Positions 27,028 through 37,952 of a stretch of 64,000 nucleotides of DNA are shown piece after piece. The stretch comes from Tritonibacter litoralis (GTDB lineage Bacteria; Pseudomonadota; Alphaproteobacteria; Rhodobacterales; Rhodobacteraceae): positions 310,001-374,000 of the forward strand of contig NZ_WIBF01000001.1 in the NCBI RefSeq assembly GCF_009496005.1, written 5' to 3'. Positions within the stretch are counted from its first letter, which is position 1. The number at the start of each line of letters is the position of its first letter. Made by a program: the position numbers and the translations under genes. The notes under the pieces are model-generated. The model saw only the letters and a list, made by a program, of their open reading frames with translations. It did no database searches and had not been told where the DNA came from.

Positions 27028-27615
27028 ATGTTCGCGGTCCTCAAGACTGGCGGCAAGCAGTATAAAGTACAGGCAGGCGATGTCCTGCGTGTTGAAAAAC
27101 TGGCTGCTGACGCTGGCGAAACTGTTCAATTCAACGACATCCTGATGCTGGGCGGCGACGCTCCGGTTGTTGGCGCACCTCTGGTTGACGGCGCAGCCGT
27201 ACAAGCGGAAGTGATCGACCAGATCAAGGGCGACAAGGTCATCAACTTTGTCAAACGTCGTCGTAAACACAGCTCCAAGCGCACCAAAGGTCACCGTCAA
27301 AAACTGACCCTGGTCAAGATCACCGAGATCCTGGCGTCTGGCGCAGACAAAACCGGTATCAAAGTTGCAACCGGCAAAGGCGAAACCTCCGCTGCTCCGG
27401 CAGCTGCTGCAAAGGCCGCTCCGGTCGCTGCCGCAGGTGACGCAGACGATCTGACCAAGCTGACTGGTGTTGGCCCCGCAGCTGCCAAGAAATTGGTAGA
27501 AGCAGGTCTGTCCACCTTCGCCCAGATCGCAGCCTTGTCTGACGACGCAATTGCTGCTATCGACACCATCAAAGTGAAGCCCGAATGGGTGGAACAGGCC
27601 AAAGAGCTGGCCTAA
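27028..27615 (+). CDS. rplU: 50S ribosomal protein L21 with C-terminal helix-hairpin-helix extension
   Basis: A 195-residue protein, about 90 longer than E. coli L21. The normal L21 domain covers residues 1-105 (MFAVLKTGGKQYKVQ at the start, RRRKHSSKRTKGHRQKLTLVKI near its end). An Ala-rich linker then leads to a helix-hairpin-helix domain (DDLTKLTGVGPAAAKKLVEAGLSTFAQIAALSDDAIAAID), a fold that usually binds nucleic acid. Such extended L21 proteins are seen in Rhodobacterales. rpmA follows 18 bases later. The 190-base leader contains a TCCCGGC/GCCGGGA hairpin at 26893-26921, which could be a regulatory leader structure. Confidence 0.95.
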   Translation: MFAVLKTGGKQYKVQAGDVLRVEKLAADAGETVQFNDILMLGGDAPVVGAPLVDGAAVQAEVIDQIKGDKVINFVKRRRKHSSKRTKGHRQKLTLVKITEILASGADKTGIKVATGKGETSAAPAAAAKAAPVAAAGDADDLTKLTGVGPAAAKKLVEAGLSTFAQIAALSDDAIAAIDTIKVKPEWVEQAKELA

Positions 27616-27633
27616 GGCTAAGGAGAGACACTT

Positions 27634-27903
27634 ATGGCACATAAGAAAGCTGGCGGTTCATCCCGTAACGGTCGCGACTCTGCCGGTCGTCGTCTTGGCG
27701 TAAAACTCTATGGTGGTCAGGCTGCAAACGCAGGCAACATCATTGTACGTCAACGCGGCACCAAATTCTGGCCGGGCGAAGGCGTTGGCATGGGCAAAGA
27801 TCACACCATCTTTGCAACTGTCGAAGGCGCAGTAAGCTTCCAAAAAGGCCTGAAAGGCCGCACCTTTATTTCGGTTCTCCCGGTGGCGGAGGCCGCTGAG
27901 TAA
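27634..27903 (+). CDS. rpmA: 50S ribosomal protein L27
   Basis: An 89-residue basic protein with the standard start [24 protein letters not shown] and the conserved [24 protein letters not shown] core. L27 reaches the peptidyl-transferase centre of the large subunit. It shares an operon with rplU, as in nearly all bacteria. AAGGAGA precedes the ATG, and a strong terminator follows 30 bases after the stop. Confidence 0.98.
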   Translation: MAHKKAGGSSRNGRDSAGRRLGVKLYGGQAANAGNIIVRQRGTKFWPGEGVGMGKDHTIFATVEGAVSFQKGLKGRTFISVLPVAEAAE

Positions 27904-27933
27904 GCCGAACCTGAAAGGTTAATGAAAAATTCA

Positions 27934-27970
27934 GGGGGATCGGCTATAAGGCCGGTCCCCCTTTGCTTTT
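27934..27970 (+). terminator. Terminator after rplU-rpmA
   Basis: GGGGGATCGGC (27934-27944) pairs with GCCGGTCCCCC (27951-27961) through one wobble, then TTTGCTTTT follows. The 200 bases between here and the next gene hold no convincing gene. Confidence 0.88.
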
Positions 27971-28173
27971 GATGCTGGACACATGCTTAAGTTACATAAT
28001 ATCAATATCACTTCCCATATGGGAGAGAGGCAGGCCCGTCGCTTCACATCGACGCGCATGTTGGGGAGGGATATTGCACGGGTGGATGCTCGAACTTATC
28101 TCATTCATGTGTCTGCATATGGCAGGGCAGGAGGCCCTGCTGTGGGATATACGTTCAAAGGAGGAGCGTTAAC

Positions 28174-28710
28174 ATGAGCCTGGATCAAATCGCTGCACAA
28201 CACCCGATTGAATCCGAACGCTTCGATCTGCGCCCGCTGCGGAAATCCGACGAGGGGCTGATTTCCCATTATGCGTCCGATAAACGGGTGGCCGGAATGA
28301 CCAGTTCTATCCCCCATCCCTTGCCGCCCGGTGCAACCGAAGCATTCGTGACACGCGCCATGCAGGCCGAGCAGAACGAATACGTCTGGGCCATTGATGG
28401 CTTGCGGGACGGCAGCGCGGAACTGATGGGGATCATCTCCTTGAAACGGATGGATCGCAACCAATCCGAAGTGGGGTTTTGGATCGCGCCGACCTTCTGG
28501 AACACCGGAGTCGCGTCCGAGGCTTTGCAGGCCTTGATTGACGCAAATCCGTTTGAAGATGCCGCCATGTTTGCCACCGCCTTTCAGGACAACCCGGCCT
28601 CCGCCCGTGTGCTGACCCATTGCGGGTTTGAATATCTGGGCGATGCGGAAACCTTCTCAGTGGCACGCGACGCAAACGTCCCAACCTGGACTTACAGCCG
28701 AAAACTGTGA
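28174..28710 (+). CDS. GNAT family N-acetyltransferase (RimJ/RimL type)
   Basis: A 178-residue acetyltransferase. It begins with the RimJ/RimL-like ESERFDLRPLRKSDEGLISHYASDKRV, and the acetyl-CoA fold contains LMGIISLKRMDRNQSEVGFWIAPTFWNTGVASEALQALID and AFQDNPASARVLTHCGFEYLG. Members modify protein N-termini or small molecules; the substrate here is unknown. AGGAGG nine bases before the ATG is a very strong ribosome-binding site. A GNAT gene between rpmA and obgE is a conserved position in this order. Confidence 0.88.
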   Translation: MSLDQIAAQHPIESERFDLRPLRKSDEGLISHYASDKRVAGMTSSIPHPLPPGATEAFVTRAMQAEQNEYVWAIDGLRDGSAELMGIISLKRMDRNQSEVGFWIAPTFWNTGVASEALQALIDANPFEDAAMFATAFQDNPASARVLTHCGFEYLGDAETFSVARDANVPTWTYSRKL

Positions 28711-28736
28711 TTGGCCCCCGGGCTCGTTTACGGTAA

Positions 28737-30958
<2,222 letters not shown>

Positions 30959-31040
30959 GGTGACGCGCGCCTTTCATCTTTTCAAAAATACTCCCGCCGG
31001 AGGCGCCCTCTGGCCTGCCACATACAAAGGCATCTGAGAT

Positions 31041-32306
31041 ATGAAAGACATGGAAAATATTCCCGCCCTTATGGAAGATCTGGGCAAACGCGCAAAGGCA
31101 GCAGCGGCAACACTGGCAACAGCCAGCGCTGAATGCAAAACAAAAGCCTTGAAAACAGCAGCCGACGCGGTCTGGGCCAACCGCGACAAAATTATTGAAG
31201 AGAACGCAAAAGACCTGGAGTTTGGTCGGTCCAAAGGTCTGACCGCTGCGATGATGGACCGGTTGGAGCTGAATGAGGGTCGCATTCAAAGCATCGTGGA
31301 CGGTCTGCGTGCCATCGCTGGACAGGATGATCCTGTGGGCGAGGTGTTGACCGAATGGGATCAACCCTCGGGGCTCAACATCCAGCGCGTACGCACACCT
31401 TTGGGCGTGATCGGCGTGATCTATGAAAGCCGTCCGAATGTGACCGCAGATGCCGGCGCATTGTGCCTGAAATCCGGCAACGCGGTGATCCTGCGCGGCG
31501 GCTCGGAAAGCTTTCATTCGTCCCAGGCGATCCACGCCTGTCTCGTGGCGGGGCTGAAAGCCGCTGACCTGCCCGAAGATGCCATTCAGCTGATCCCCAC
31601 CCGCGATCGTGCGGCGGTGCAGACCTTGCTGACCATGACAGATTACGTGGACGTAATTGTTCCCCGTGGCGGCAAAGGTCTGGTGGGTCTGGTCCAGCGC
31701 GAAGCGCGGGTGCCGGTTTTTGCTCATCTCGAAGGCGTGGTGCACATCTATGTCGACAAAGCCGCCGATCCGCAAAAGGCTTTGGACGTGGTGCTGAACG
31801 CCAAAACCCGGCGTACCGGCATTTGTGGCGCGGCGGAATGTCTTTTGATCCACCAGGACATCGCCGAGACCCTCGGTGCGGATATCCTGAACGCGCTGTC
31901 GGCGGCGGGTGTTGAAATCCACGCAGCCCCGGGTCTGGCAGGTCCTGCAGACATGGTTGCTGCCAATGATGAGGATTGGGGTAAAGAGTATCTGGATTCC
32001 ATCATCGCGGCACGATCAGTGGCAAGCATCGATGAGGCGATTGCCTTTATTCGTGCCCATCACTCGCAGCACACCGATTGTATCCTGACCGAAGATGATG
32101 CCGCAGTTGCGCAGTTCTTCTCGGAGCTGGACAGCGCGATCCTGATGCACAATGCCTCAACCCAATTTGCCGATGGCGGTGAATTTGGCATGGGAGCCGA
32201 AATTGGCATTGCCACAGGCAAGATGCACGCCCGTGGACCTGTGGGAGCGGCGCAGTTGACCAGCTTCAAATATCTGGTGCGCGGCAACGGCACAACACGG
32301 ACATAA
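31041..32306 (+). CDS. proA: Glutamate-5-semialdehyde dehydrogenase (gamma-glutamyl phosphate reductase)
   Basis: A 421-residue NADPH-dependent enzyme for the second step of proline synthesis. It belongs to the aldehyde dehydrogenase superfamily; the catalytic cysteine is in the [14 protein letters not shown]-like segment ([12 protein letters not shown]). [36 protein letters not shown] and the C-terminal [24 protein letters not shown] are typical of ProA. It follows proB on the same strand and is closed by a bidirectional terminator. Confidence 0.97.
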   Translation: MKDMENIPALMEDLGKRAKAAAATLATASAECKTKALKTAADAVWANRDKIIEENAKDLEFGRSKGLTAAMMDRLELNEGRIQSIVDGLRAIAGQDDPVGEVLTEWDQPSGLNIQRVRTPLGVIGVIYESRPNVTADAGALCLKSGNAVILRGGSESFHSSQAIHACLVAGLKAADLPEDAIQLIPTRDRAAVQTLLTMTDYVDVIVPRGGKGLVGLVQREARVPVFAHLEGVVHIYVDKAADPQKALDVVLNAKTRRTGICGAAECLLIHQDIAETLGADILNALSAAGVEIHAAPGLAGPADMVAANDEDWGKEYLDSIIAARSVASIDEAIAFIRAHHSQHTDCILTEDDAAVAQFFSELDSAILMHNASTQFADGGEFGMGAEIGIATGKMHARGPVGAAQLTSFKYLVRGNGTTRT

Positions 32307-32321
32307 CAAAACGGACATATC

Positions 32322-32352
32322 AAAAAAGCGCCGGGACACCGGCGCTTTTCCT
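32322..32352. terminator. Bidirectional terminator between proA and chpT
   Basis: AAAAGCGCCGG (32324-32334) pairs perfectly with CCGGCGCTTTT (32339-32349) around a GACA loop, with A and T runs on both flanks. It can serve proA and the converging chpT gene. Confidence 0.9.
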
Positions 32353-32356
32353 TTTG

Positions 32357-32953
32357 TCAGAAGCGGATGCTGACCCCGGTTTCACTTTGCGTATATGTCA
32401 CCTTGCGGCTGACTTCGGACGCCAATGATGGCAAAAGTGCAAACTGAACCTGTGCGGGCGTGATACTGCTCACACCAGCGCCATCCGCCAGCCAAGCCCA
32501 CAGCCCCTCATCCACGTTGACCTTGCGACCGGTTCCAGACACGCTCCAGCTGTCCCCGGTCTTTTGAATTTCAACGGTTCCGCCATAGGGCAGGGCGCTT
32601 TCCAGGCACAAGGCCGCCAGAAACACCAGTCGAACCTCTGCGCGGCTGACAGCGTCATTTGGCTGCCATTGATACTTCAGCCGGCCGCCTTTGCTCAGAT
32701 CCTCCAGGACCGATACAATCTCGGCCCGGCCCAGGCCCTGGTCACCGGCCGCTCCAAAGGCAACCCGGAAGAAACGGATCCGGGCATTGGCATTGTTCAC
32801 ACTGTCTGCAATCAGCTCAAGCTCGGGACCATCCACAGCCCCGGCCATTCCCAACAGCTCCAACCCGTTGTTAATCGCTCCAACCGGGCTAATCAGGTCG
32901 TGACAAATGCGAGACCCTATCAAAGTGGCGAGATTGACGTTATCTACGGCCAT
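32357..32953 (-). CDS. chpT: Histidine phosphotransferase ChpT
   Basis: A 198-residue dimeric phosphotransferase that passes phosphate from the hybrid kinase CckA to CtrA and CpdR in the alphaproteobacterial cell-cycle and motility circuit. The phospho-acceptor H18 sits in SRICHDLISPVGAINNGLELL. The C-terminal half is a degenerate ATPase-like fold without N, G1 or G2 boxes. The ATG at 32953 is preferred over upstream starts because the family begins a few residues before the histidine helix. It is divergent from the small DUF3553 gene. cckA and ctrA are not in the window. Confidence 0.88.
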   Translation of the reverse strand: MAVDNVNLATLIGSRICHDLISPVGAINNGLELLGMAGAVDGPELELIADSVNNANARIRFFRVAFGAAGDQGLGRAEIVSVLEDLSKGGRLKYQWQPNDAVSRAEVRLVFLAALCLESALPYGGTVEIQKTGDSWSVSGTGRKVNVDEGLWAWLADGAGVSSITPAQVQFALLPSLASEVSRKVTYTQSETGVSIRF

Positions 32954-32980
32954 GTTTTCCTCCGATGCGGGCCACCCCTT

Positions 32981-33163
32981 ATGAATGACCTCAACTCTGT
33001 TCTTGCTCCCGGCATGTTTGTAAAACATCCAGACCACCCCGAATGGGGCATGGGACAAGTGCAATCCAACGCAGGTGGCAAAATCACCGTCAACTTCCCG
33101 GATCAGGGAAAATTGGTTTTTGACAGCGCGCGGATCGCGTTAATCCCTGTTTTTGATCTGTGA
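32981..33163 (+). CDS. DUF3553 small protein
   Basis: A 60-residue protein (MNDLNSVLAPGMFVKHPDHPEWGMGQVQSN at the start) with a small beta-barrel-like pattern, PGMFVKHP, WGMGQVQS and KITVNFPDQGKLVF, as in the DUF3553 family and the RNA-polymerase-binding CarD-like or Tudor-like barrels. Function is unknown. It is divergent from chpT with 27 bases between the starts, so they must share regulatory DNA. An inverted repeat (AACGGTT/AACCGTT, 33165-33182) follows the stop and may end its transcript. Confidence 0.75.
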   Translation: MNDLNSVLAPGMFVKHPDHPEWGMGQVQSNAGGKITVNFPDQGKLVFDSARIALIPVFDL

Positions 33164-33270
33164 AAACGGTTGACGAACCGTTAACTCACTCCAGAAGATT
33201 TGACATAAACTTGCCCAATCTGTGCCTCATGAGGTAGGGAGGCGCAAGTCAGAACCGCCCCGGAAGATAT

Positions 33271-34023
33271 ATGCCTGAACCGAAACAAGACTTTACGGTG
33301 AAACTCGCAGAAACCGAAGAGGAACTGTGCGCGGCGCAGGCTCTGCGGTATGAGGTTTTTGTACAAGAGCTGGGCGGCGACGGCGCATTGGTTGATCATG
33401 ACGCCGGGTTAGAGCGGGACCGGTTTGACCCTTACTTTGACCATATGTTGGCGATTGATAATTCCAACGGACAAGTTGTTGGTGTGTACCGACTGTTGCG
33501 TGGCGAGCAGGCGGAAAAAATCGGACAATTCTACTCTGACGATGAATATGATCTGACGGTTCTGCAGAACTCGGGTCGGCGCATTCTGGAGTTGGGCCGT
33601 TCCTGCCTGCACAAGGACTATCGCGGTGGCACGGCCATGTATCATCTGTGGAACGGATTGTCGCAATATGTGCTGTCCCACAAGATTGAGGTGTTGTTTG
33701 GCACGGCCAGTTTTCATGGAACAAACATCGATGCCCTGGCCGCACCTTTGTCGTTGTTGCACCACAATCACCTTGCCCCCGAAGATCTGCGGGTACGTGC
33801 CAAGGCTTATCAGTCAATGGATCTGATCCCAGCAGAGGATCTGGACCGCCGCGCGGCGATGTTGCAAATTCCGGCGCTAATCAAAGCCTATCTGCGTCTG
33901 GGTGGCTTTATCGGCGATGGGGCATTTGTCGATCATGCGTTTAACACCACCGACGTCTGTCTGATCCTGGACACGGCCCGGATGAATGAACGTCAACGCA
34001 AAATCTATGTCGGTGGGCGCTGA
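33271..34023 (+). CDS. olsB: Ornithine N-acyltransferase OlsB
   Basis: A 250-residue GNAT-like enzyme that N-acylates ornithine with 3-hydroxyacyl-ACP to give lyso-ornithine lipid. Recognisable parts are AAQALRYEVFVQELGG, FDHMLAIDNSNGQVVGVYRLL, ILELGRSCLHKDYRGGTAMYHLWNGL and GTASFHGTNIDALAAPLSLLHHNHLAPEDL. olsA follows after 3 bases, so the pair completes ornithine-lipid synthesis. Ornithine lipids often replace phospholipids under phosphate limitation. The leader holds TTGACAT-N4-TTGCCCA, only a poor match to a Pho box, so phosphate control is not shown. Confidence 0.9.
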   Translation: MPEPKQDFTVKLAETEEELCAAQALRYEVFVQELGGDGALVDHDAGLERDRFDPYFDHMLAIDNSNGQVVGVYRLLRGEQAEKIGQFYSDDEYDLTVLQNSGRRILELGRSCLHKDYRGGTAMYHLWNGLSQYVLSHKIEVLFGTASFHGTNIDALAAPLSLLHHNHLAPEDLRVRAKAYQSMDLIPAEDLDRRAAMLQIPALIKAYLRLGGFIGDGAFVDHAFNTTDVCLILDTARMNERQRKIYVGGR

Positions 34024-34026
34024 TCC

Positions 34027-34851
34027 ATGTCCATGAGCTGGCAAAGCGATACAGCACCCGACCCGGTGAAGATTTCTGCCCTGGGTTGGTTATTGATCGG
34101 GCTGCGCACCCCGGTGATTGGCCTTTTGGTCATTGGCTGCTTGTTGGTGTTGATCCTGTTTCGGGCCGTGGAACGGCCTATGTTTGGCTCCCGGCGGCCG
34201 GTCACCTCATATGTGCCGAAATACGTCAGCCGCGTGGTTCTTTGGGTCATGGGATTTCGCTATAAAGTGACTGGAGAGGGCATGCGCGCGCCCGGCGCAG
34301 TGGTGGCCAATCACGCAAGTTGGCTGGATATCTTCACGCTGAACGCCGCCAAACGTATTGTTTTTGTGTCCAAAGCCGAGGTTGCCAGCTGGCCTGGCAT
34401 CGGATGGCTGGCCCGTGCCACCGGAACCGTGTTTATCGAGCGCAACCGCGCCAAGGCACGTGACCAGGCGCTGTTGTTTGAAGCAAAGTTGAAAGCGGGC
34501 CAGAAGCTTTTGTTCTTCCCGGAAGGGACATCCACAGACGGCTGCAGAGTTCTGCCTTTTAAAACCACGCTGTTTGCGCCTTTTGTCAGTGACGCGTTGC
34601 GCGATCATCTGGCCATTCAACCGGTCTCTGTCATCTATCATGCGCCAAAAGGGGCGCCCGCACGGTATTATGGCTGGTGGGCTGACATGGATTTTGGCGC
34701 AAATCTCCTCAAAATTCTGGCAACCCCGCGGCAGGGTGTGATTGAGGTGGTATTCCACACCCCGCTCCATGCGGCGGATTTCAAGGATCGCAAAACCCTT
34801 GCAGCGGCCTGTCAAACCGCCGTGCATGATGGGTTTTATACGCGAAAATGA
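34027..34851 (+). CDS. olsA: Lyso-ornithine lipid O-acyltransferase OlsA
   Basis: A 274-residue membrane acyltransferase of the PlsC family. Hydrophobic helices near residues 20-45 anchor it. The catalytic motif H-x4-D is NHASWLDIFTL, the acyl-acceptor motif is FPEGTSTDG, and FIERNRAKARDQ lies between. It adds the second acyl chain to lyso-ornithine lipid made by OlsB. The start ATG is 3 bases after the olsB stop, so the genes are probably co-translated. Plain lysophosphatidate acyltransferase is the alternative, but the pairing with olsB favours OlsA. Confidence 0.88.
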   Translation: MSMSWQSDTAPDPVKISALGWLLIGLRTPVIGLLVIGCLLVLILFRAVERPMFGSRRPVTSYVPKYVSRVVLWVMGFRYKVTGEGMRAPGAVVANHASWLDIFTLNAAKRIVFVSKAEVASWPGIGWLARATGTVFIERNRAKARDQALLFEAKLKAGQKLLFFPEGTSTDGCRVLPFKTTLFAPFVSDALRDHLAIQPVSVIYHAPKGAPARYYGWWADMDFGANLLKILATPRQGVIEVVFHTPLHAADFKDRKTLAAACQTAVHDGFYTRK

Positions 34852-34880
34852 CATTTCTGCGCTGGCCCATTCAAGGGTGC

Positions 34881-34909
34881 TTGTCAAAGCCCGGGAACTG
34901 GATTATACG
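34881..34909 (+). promoter_or_regulatory. Sigma-70 type promoter of rpsB
   Basis: TTGTCA (34881-34886) and TATACG (34904-34909) are separated by 17 bases, a good housekeeping promoter. Transcription would begin near 34916, leaving a leader of about 120 bases before rpsB. Confidence 0.6.
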
Positions 34910-34944
34910 CGCGCCATTCGAACCCGCAGGCGGGGTTTGGTCTG

Positions 34945-34965
34945 TTCAGGGGAGACATCCCTGAA
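34945..34965 (+). promoter_or_regulatory. rpsB leader hairpin
   Basis: TTCAGGG (34945-34951) pairs perfectly with CCCTGAA (34959-34965) around GAGACAT. It lies within the rpsB leader, about 70 bases before the ATG. Several bacteria control rpsB by S2 binding to leader RNA; that role here is inferred. Confidence 0.5.
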
Positions 34966-35034
34966 GGACCGCCGGTTGGACGCAGCAGCGTCTAAGACCC
35001 CCGCCGAGGACTGAAACCGGAAAAGGAAAATAGC

Positions 35035-35802
35035 ATGGCTCTTCCCGAGTTCTCCATGCGTCAGCTGCTGGAAGCTGGCGTTCACTTTGGTCACCAGACA
35101 CAGCGCTGGAACCCGCGCATGGCGCCTTATATCTATGGCGCGCGTAACGGCATCCACATCATGGACCTGACCCAGACTGTTCCAATGCTGGACCAGGCTC
35201 TGCAGGCCGTACGTGACACCGTTGCAAAAGGTGGCCGCGTTCTTTTTGTAGGCACCAAGCGTCAGGCGGCTGCACCGATTGCAGAAGCTGCTGAGAAATC
35301 CGCTCAGTACTACATGAACCACCGCTGGCTGGGTGGCACGCTGACCAACTGGAAAACCGTTTCCCAGTCGATCCAGCGCATGAAAGACATCGACGAGCGC
35401 ATGGAGACCGGTGCCGAAGGCCTGACCAAGAAAGAGCGTCTGGGCATGGAGCGTGACCAAGAGAAGCTAACCGCGTCTTTGGGTGGTATCCGTGAAATGG
35501 GCGGCGTTCCTGACCTGCTGTTCGTTATCGACGTGAAAAAAGAAGCGCTGGCAATTGCCGAAGCCAACAAGCTGGGCATCCCAGTTGTGGCTGTTGTGGA
35601 CACCAACTGCTCCCCTGATGGCGTTGACTATGTGATCCCAGGCAACGATGACGCATCGCGCGCAATCTCGCTGTACTGTGATCTGGCTGCACGCGCTGCG
35701 CTGGACGGTATGACCGCACAGCTGGGCGCAGCAGGCGTTGACCTCGGCGAATTCGAAGAGGCACCGGCAGAAGAAGCAGTGACTGAGGAAGTCGAAGCCT
35801 GA
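35035..35802 (+). CDS. rpsB: 30S ribosomal protein S2
   Basis: A 255-residue ribosomal protein. Signatures are [40 protein letters not shown] near the start and [53 protein letters not shown] further on. An acidic tail ([15 protein letters not shown]) closes it. Codon choice is strongly biased. It leads the rpsB-tsf operon, and AAAAGGAAA precedes the ATG. A hairpin between it and tsf may tune the ratio of the two products. Confidence 0.98.
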   Translation: MALPEFSMRQLLEAGVHFGHQTQRWNPRMAPYIYGARNGIHIMDLTQTVPMLDQALQAVRDTVAKGGRVLFVGTKRQAAAPIAEAAEKSAQYYMNHRWLGGTLTNWKTVSQSIQRMKDIDERMETGAEGLTKKERLGMERDQEKLTASLGGIREMGGVPDLLFVIDVKKEALAIAEANKLGIPVVAVVDTNCSPDGVDYVIPGNDDASRAISLYCDLAARAALDGMTAQLGAAGVDLGEFEEAPAEEAVTEEVEA

Positions 35803-35831
35803 TCTTCCGACATGTCACATGATTGACATAT

Positions 35832-35859
35832 GGGGCAGGGTATGACCTGCCCCAAATCC
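35832..35859 (+). terminator. Intercistronic hairpin between rpsB and tsf
   Basis: GGGGCAGG (35832-35839) pairs perfectly with CCTGCCCC (35846-35853), followed by AAATCCCTTTT. The T tract is weak and displaced, so partial termination or RNA-end protection is more likely than full termination. Confidence 0.55.
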
Positions 35860-35883
35860 CTTTTGAATTGAGGAGAGCCTAAG

Positions 35884-36762
35884 ATGGCAATCACTGCAGC
35901 ACTCGTGAAAGAACTGCGCGACAGCACCGGCGCCGGCATGATGGACGCCAAAAAAGCGCTGACCGAAAATGATGGCGACATGGAAGCGGCAATTGACTGG
36001 CTGCGCACCAAAGGTCTGGCCAAAGCGGCGAAGAAATCCGGCCGTACCGCAGCAGAGGGTCTGGTTGCTGTTGTTGTCGACGGCGGCAAAGGTGTTGCGG
36101 TTGAAGTGAACGCTGAAACCGACTTTGTTGCGAAAAACGCTGAATTCCAGGAAATGGTATCCAGCATCGCAACTGCGGCTCTGGGCGTTGCAGATGTTGA
36201 CGCGCTGAACGCAGCAGAAATCGCTGGCAAGCCGGTTTCCGAGCTGATCACCGACAAAATCGCCACCATCGGCGAGAACATGAACCTGCGTCGCATGGCA
36301 TCTGTCGAAGGCGAAACCGTTGTTGCATATGTCCACAACGCAGCCACCGCAGGCATGGGTAAAATCGGTGTACTGGTTGCCATGAACGGTGGTGATGAAA
36401 CCATCGGCAAGCAGGTTGCAATGCACATCGCAGCTGTAAACCCTGCGGCTCTGTCCGAAGCTGAGCTGGACGCTTCCATCGTTGAGAAGGAAAAGCAAGT
36501 TCAGATGGACATCGCCCGTGAATCCGGCAAGCCGGAGCAGGTGATCGAGAAGATGATCATGGGCCGCATGAAGAAATTCGTCGCGGAATCCACACTGCTG
36601 AACCAAGCCTTTGTTGTGAACCCGGATCTGACCGTGGAAGCCGCAGCCAAAGAAGCAGGCGCAACCATCACTGGTTTTGTTCGTCTGGAAGTTGGCGAAG
36701 GCATCGAAGTCGAAAAAGAAGACTTCGCAGCAGAAGTTGCAAAGGCCGCTCAGGGCGCATAA
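35884..36762 (+). CDS. tsf: Elongation factor Ts
   Basis: A 292-residue nucleotide-exchange factor for EF-Tu. The N-terminal UBA-like domain is [42 protein letters not shown], followed by the conserved [11 protein letters not shown] that contacts EF-Tu, and two core subdomains. AGGAGAGCC precedes the ATG. It shares an operon with rpsB in the usual bacterial order. A strong terminator lies 30 bases after the stop. Confidence 0.98.
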   Translation: MAITAALVKELRDSTGAGMMDAKKALTENDGDMEAAIDWLRTKGLAKAAKKSGRTAAEGLVAVVVDGGKGVAVEVNAETDFVAKNAEFQEMVSSIATAALGVADVDALNAAEIAGKPVSELITDKIATIGENMNLRRMASVEGETVVAYVHNAATAGMGKIGVLVAMNGGDETIGKQVAMHIAAVNPAALSEAELDASIVEKEKQVQMDIARESGKPEQVIEKMIMGRMKKFVAESTLLNQAFVVNPDLTVEAAAKEAGATITGFVRLEVGEGIEVEKEDFAAEVAKAAQGA

Positions 36763-36792
36763 ACGCCCCGATACGTCCTAAACCAAAACGAG

Positions 36793-36820
36793 CGGAGCGC
36801 ATTTTGCGCTCCGTTTTTTG
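36793..36820 (+). terminator. Terminator after tsf
   Basis: CGGAGCGCA (36793-36801) pairs perfectly with TGCGCTCCG (36805-36813), followed by six T residues. Confidence 0.92.
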
Positions 36821-36911
36821 TTTGTGATTCACGCCGTTGAAAAGTCATAGAACAGATCATCTGAGCCCGCACCCAATGGGCGCCTTCAGCTAACTGTGAT
36901 GCTTTCTTAGG

Positions 36912-36954
36912 ATAAAAAGAGGGGTCCCAATGATGGGGATATCTGGGACCCCTC
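36912..36954 (-). terminator. Terminator of the LuxR gene
   Basis: Read on the minus strand, GAGGGGTCCCA pairs perfectly with TGGGACCCCTC (36944-36954 and 36919-36929 on the plus strand), then CTTTTTATCC follows. It is 240 bases beyond the luxR stop, so the transcript has an unusually long 3' region. Confidence 0.85.
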
Positions 36955-37193
36955 ATAAATTCTGGATAGGATACAGACCAATAAGCACCCACGACCAGAC
37001 AAGCCATAGTGCCCTGATATCGCAGGGGTATAGCTCGAAGTTCCTTGGCCAAAGCCACCACTCACGGAACACGCATAGTATGTTACTATATCTCGTATTT
37101 CAGTAGTAGTGTTTTCCATACCATTAGCCGAAACATGCCAGTTATTTCCGCTTCTGAAATAAGTCATTAACTTCAGAAGCTTAGAAGTGACGG
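36955..37193 (-). other. Long 3' untranslated region of luxR, possible small RNA
   Basis: 239 bases between the LuxR stop codon and its terminator. An open frame that begins with TTG at the LuxR stop runs through it (MENTTTEIRDIVTYYACSV and so on from an internal ATG), but its codon use is unlike the neighbouring genes and no ribosome-binding site is seen. It is AT-richer than average. A small RNA processed from the 3' end, or a small peptide, is possible. Confidence 0.35.
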
Positions 37194-37943
37194 TCAAGCT
37201 TCAATCTGATAAATTTGATTGCTCAATGCGGCCTTCAGAACAGCCTGCGCTGTGGTGTCCACAGCCAAAGCCTCACGGGCGAGTCGGAGGTGCTTTTCAA
37301 TTGTCGCGGTAGTAAGGCCCATAATTGTGGCAATATCCTGCGTTGTTTTCCCATCGCCAACCCATTGCAGAGCTTCCCTCTGGCGGTTCGTTAGACCGCG
37401 ATTGGGGGGCACATAGGGCAGGGTGAGAATCTTGAGATGCACCACGTTGCTCATCAGCTCGATGTCTGCGCCGTCTTTCTCCCACATCTTGTCGATCTGA
37501 TCTTGATCCAAACCGGGACCCGCAGCCAGCGATACAGCCCCTTTGAACCGCGGAGAAGGTGAGAAGAAACTGACCGTATATCCGGCCCTCATCTCCATCG
37601 TACGGTTAAATTCAAGCACTTCTGCCGCTTTGGGGCTGAGCGTACCTTCTGTGAGTTGCTTATGTGCCAGCCTCCAACTGCAGGATCCTTCGTTTTCCAG
37701 CGCCCAACGAACCATCGGCGCATGAAAGTACAACCCACTGTCGAGAAAACCTTTCATATAGGCCTGACCGTGATTGGACAGGATCAGAAAGTCATTCGGA
37801 TCGCCAAGAGAATTTGCCACCTTGTGCCGGGTATAGCCGTAGATCACACGGTCAAACCCATAGTCAGCCATCTTTTCCTGATAGCCTTTCCAAAGCTGCT
37901 CCAGACTGCGGCATCCTGACACGAATTTTAAGAACTCAATCAC
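37194..37943 (-). CDS. LuxR-family regulator with autoinducer-binding-type domain (LuxR solo)
   Basis: A 249-residue regulator with an N-terminal autoinducer-binding fold (residues about 15-165) and a C-terminal helix-turn-helix (GLTNRQREALQWVGDGKTTQDIATIMGLTTATIEKHLRLAREAL). Aligning P76 and W90 with P71 and W85 of TraR places Y62, F66 and A75 at the AHL-contacting W57, Y61 and D70. Loss of the aspartate argues against ordinary acyl-homoserine-lactone binding. No luxI-type synthase is in the window. The aroQ gene ends nine bases upstream on the same strand, so both may be in one transcript. Confidence 0.85.
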   Translation of the reverse strand: MIEFLKFVSGCRSLEQLWKGYQEKMADYGFDRVIYGYTRHKVANSLGDPNDFLILSNHGQAYMKGFLDSGLYFHAPMVRWALENEGSCSWRLAHKQLTEGTLSPKAAEVLEFNRTMEMRAGYTVSFFSPSPRFKGAVSLAAGPGLDQDQIDKMWEKDGADIELMSNVVHLKILTLPYVPPNRGLTNRQREALQWVGDGKTTQDIATIMGLTTATIEKHLRLAREALAVDTTAQAVLKAALSNQIYQIEA

Positions 37944-37952
37944 GGTTGGGCC

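Noticed and set aside
27983-28177. 64-codon open frame ending in ATGA overlap with the GNAT gene
   Set aside because: The overlap is attractive, but many AGG, GGA and CGA codons and no good ribosome-binding site argue for chance.
33199-33216. Pho box before olsB
   Set aside because: TTGACAT-N4-TTGCCCA has the right spacing but the second half matches poorly; not enough to claim phosphate control.
36907-37197. 96-codon minus-strand frame after luxR
   Set aside because: It begins at a TTG in the luxR stop, has atypical codons and ends in the terminator hairpin. Described as 3' region instead.
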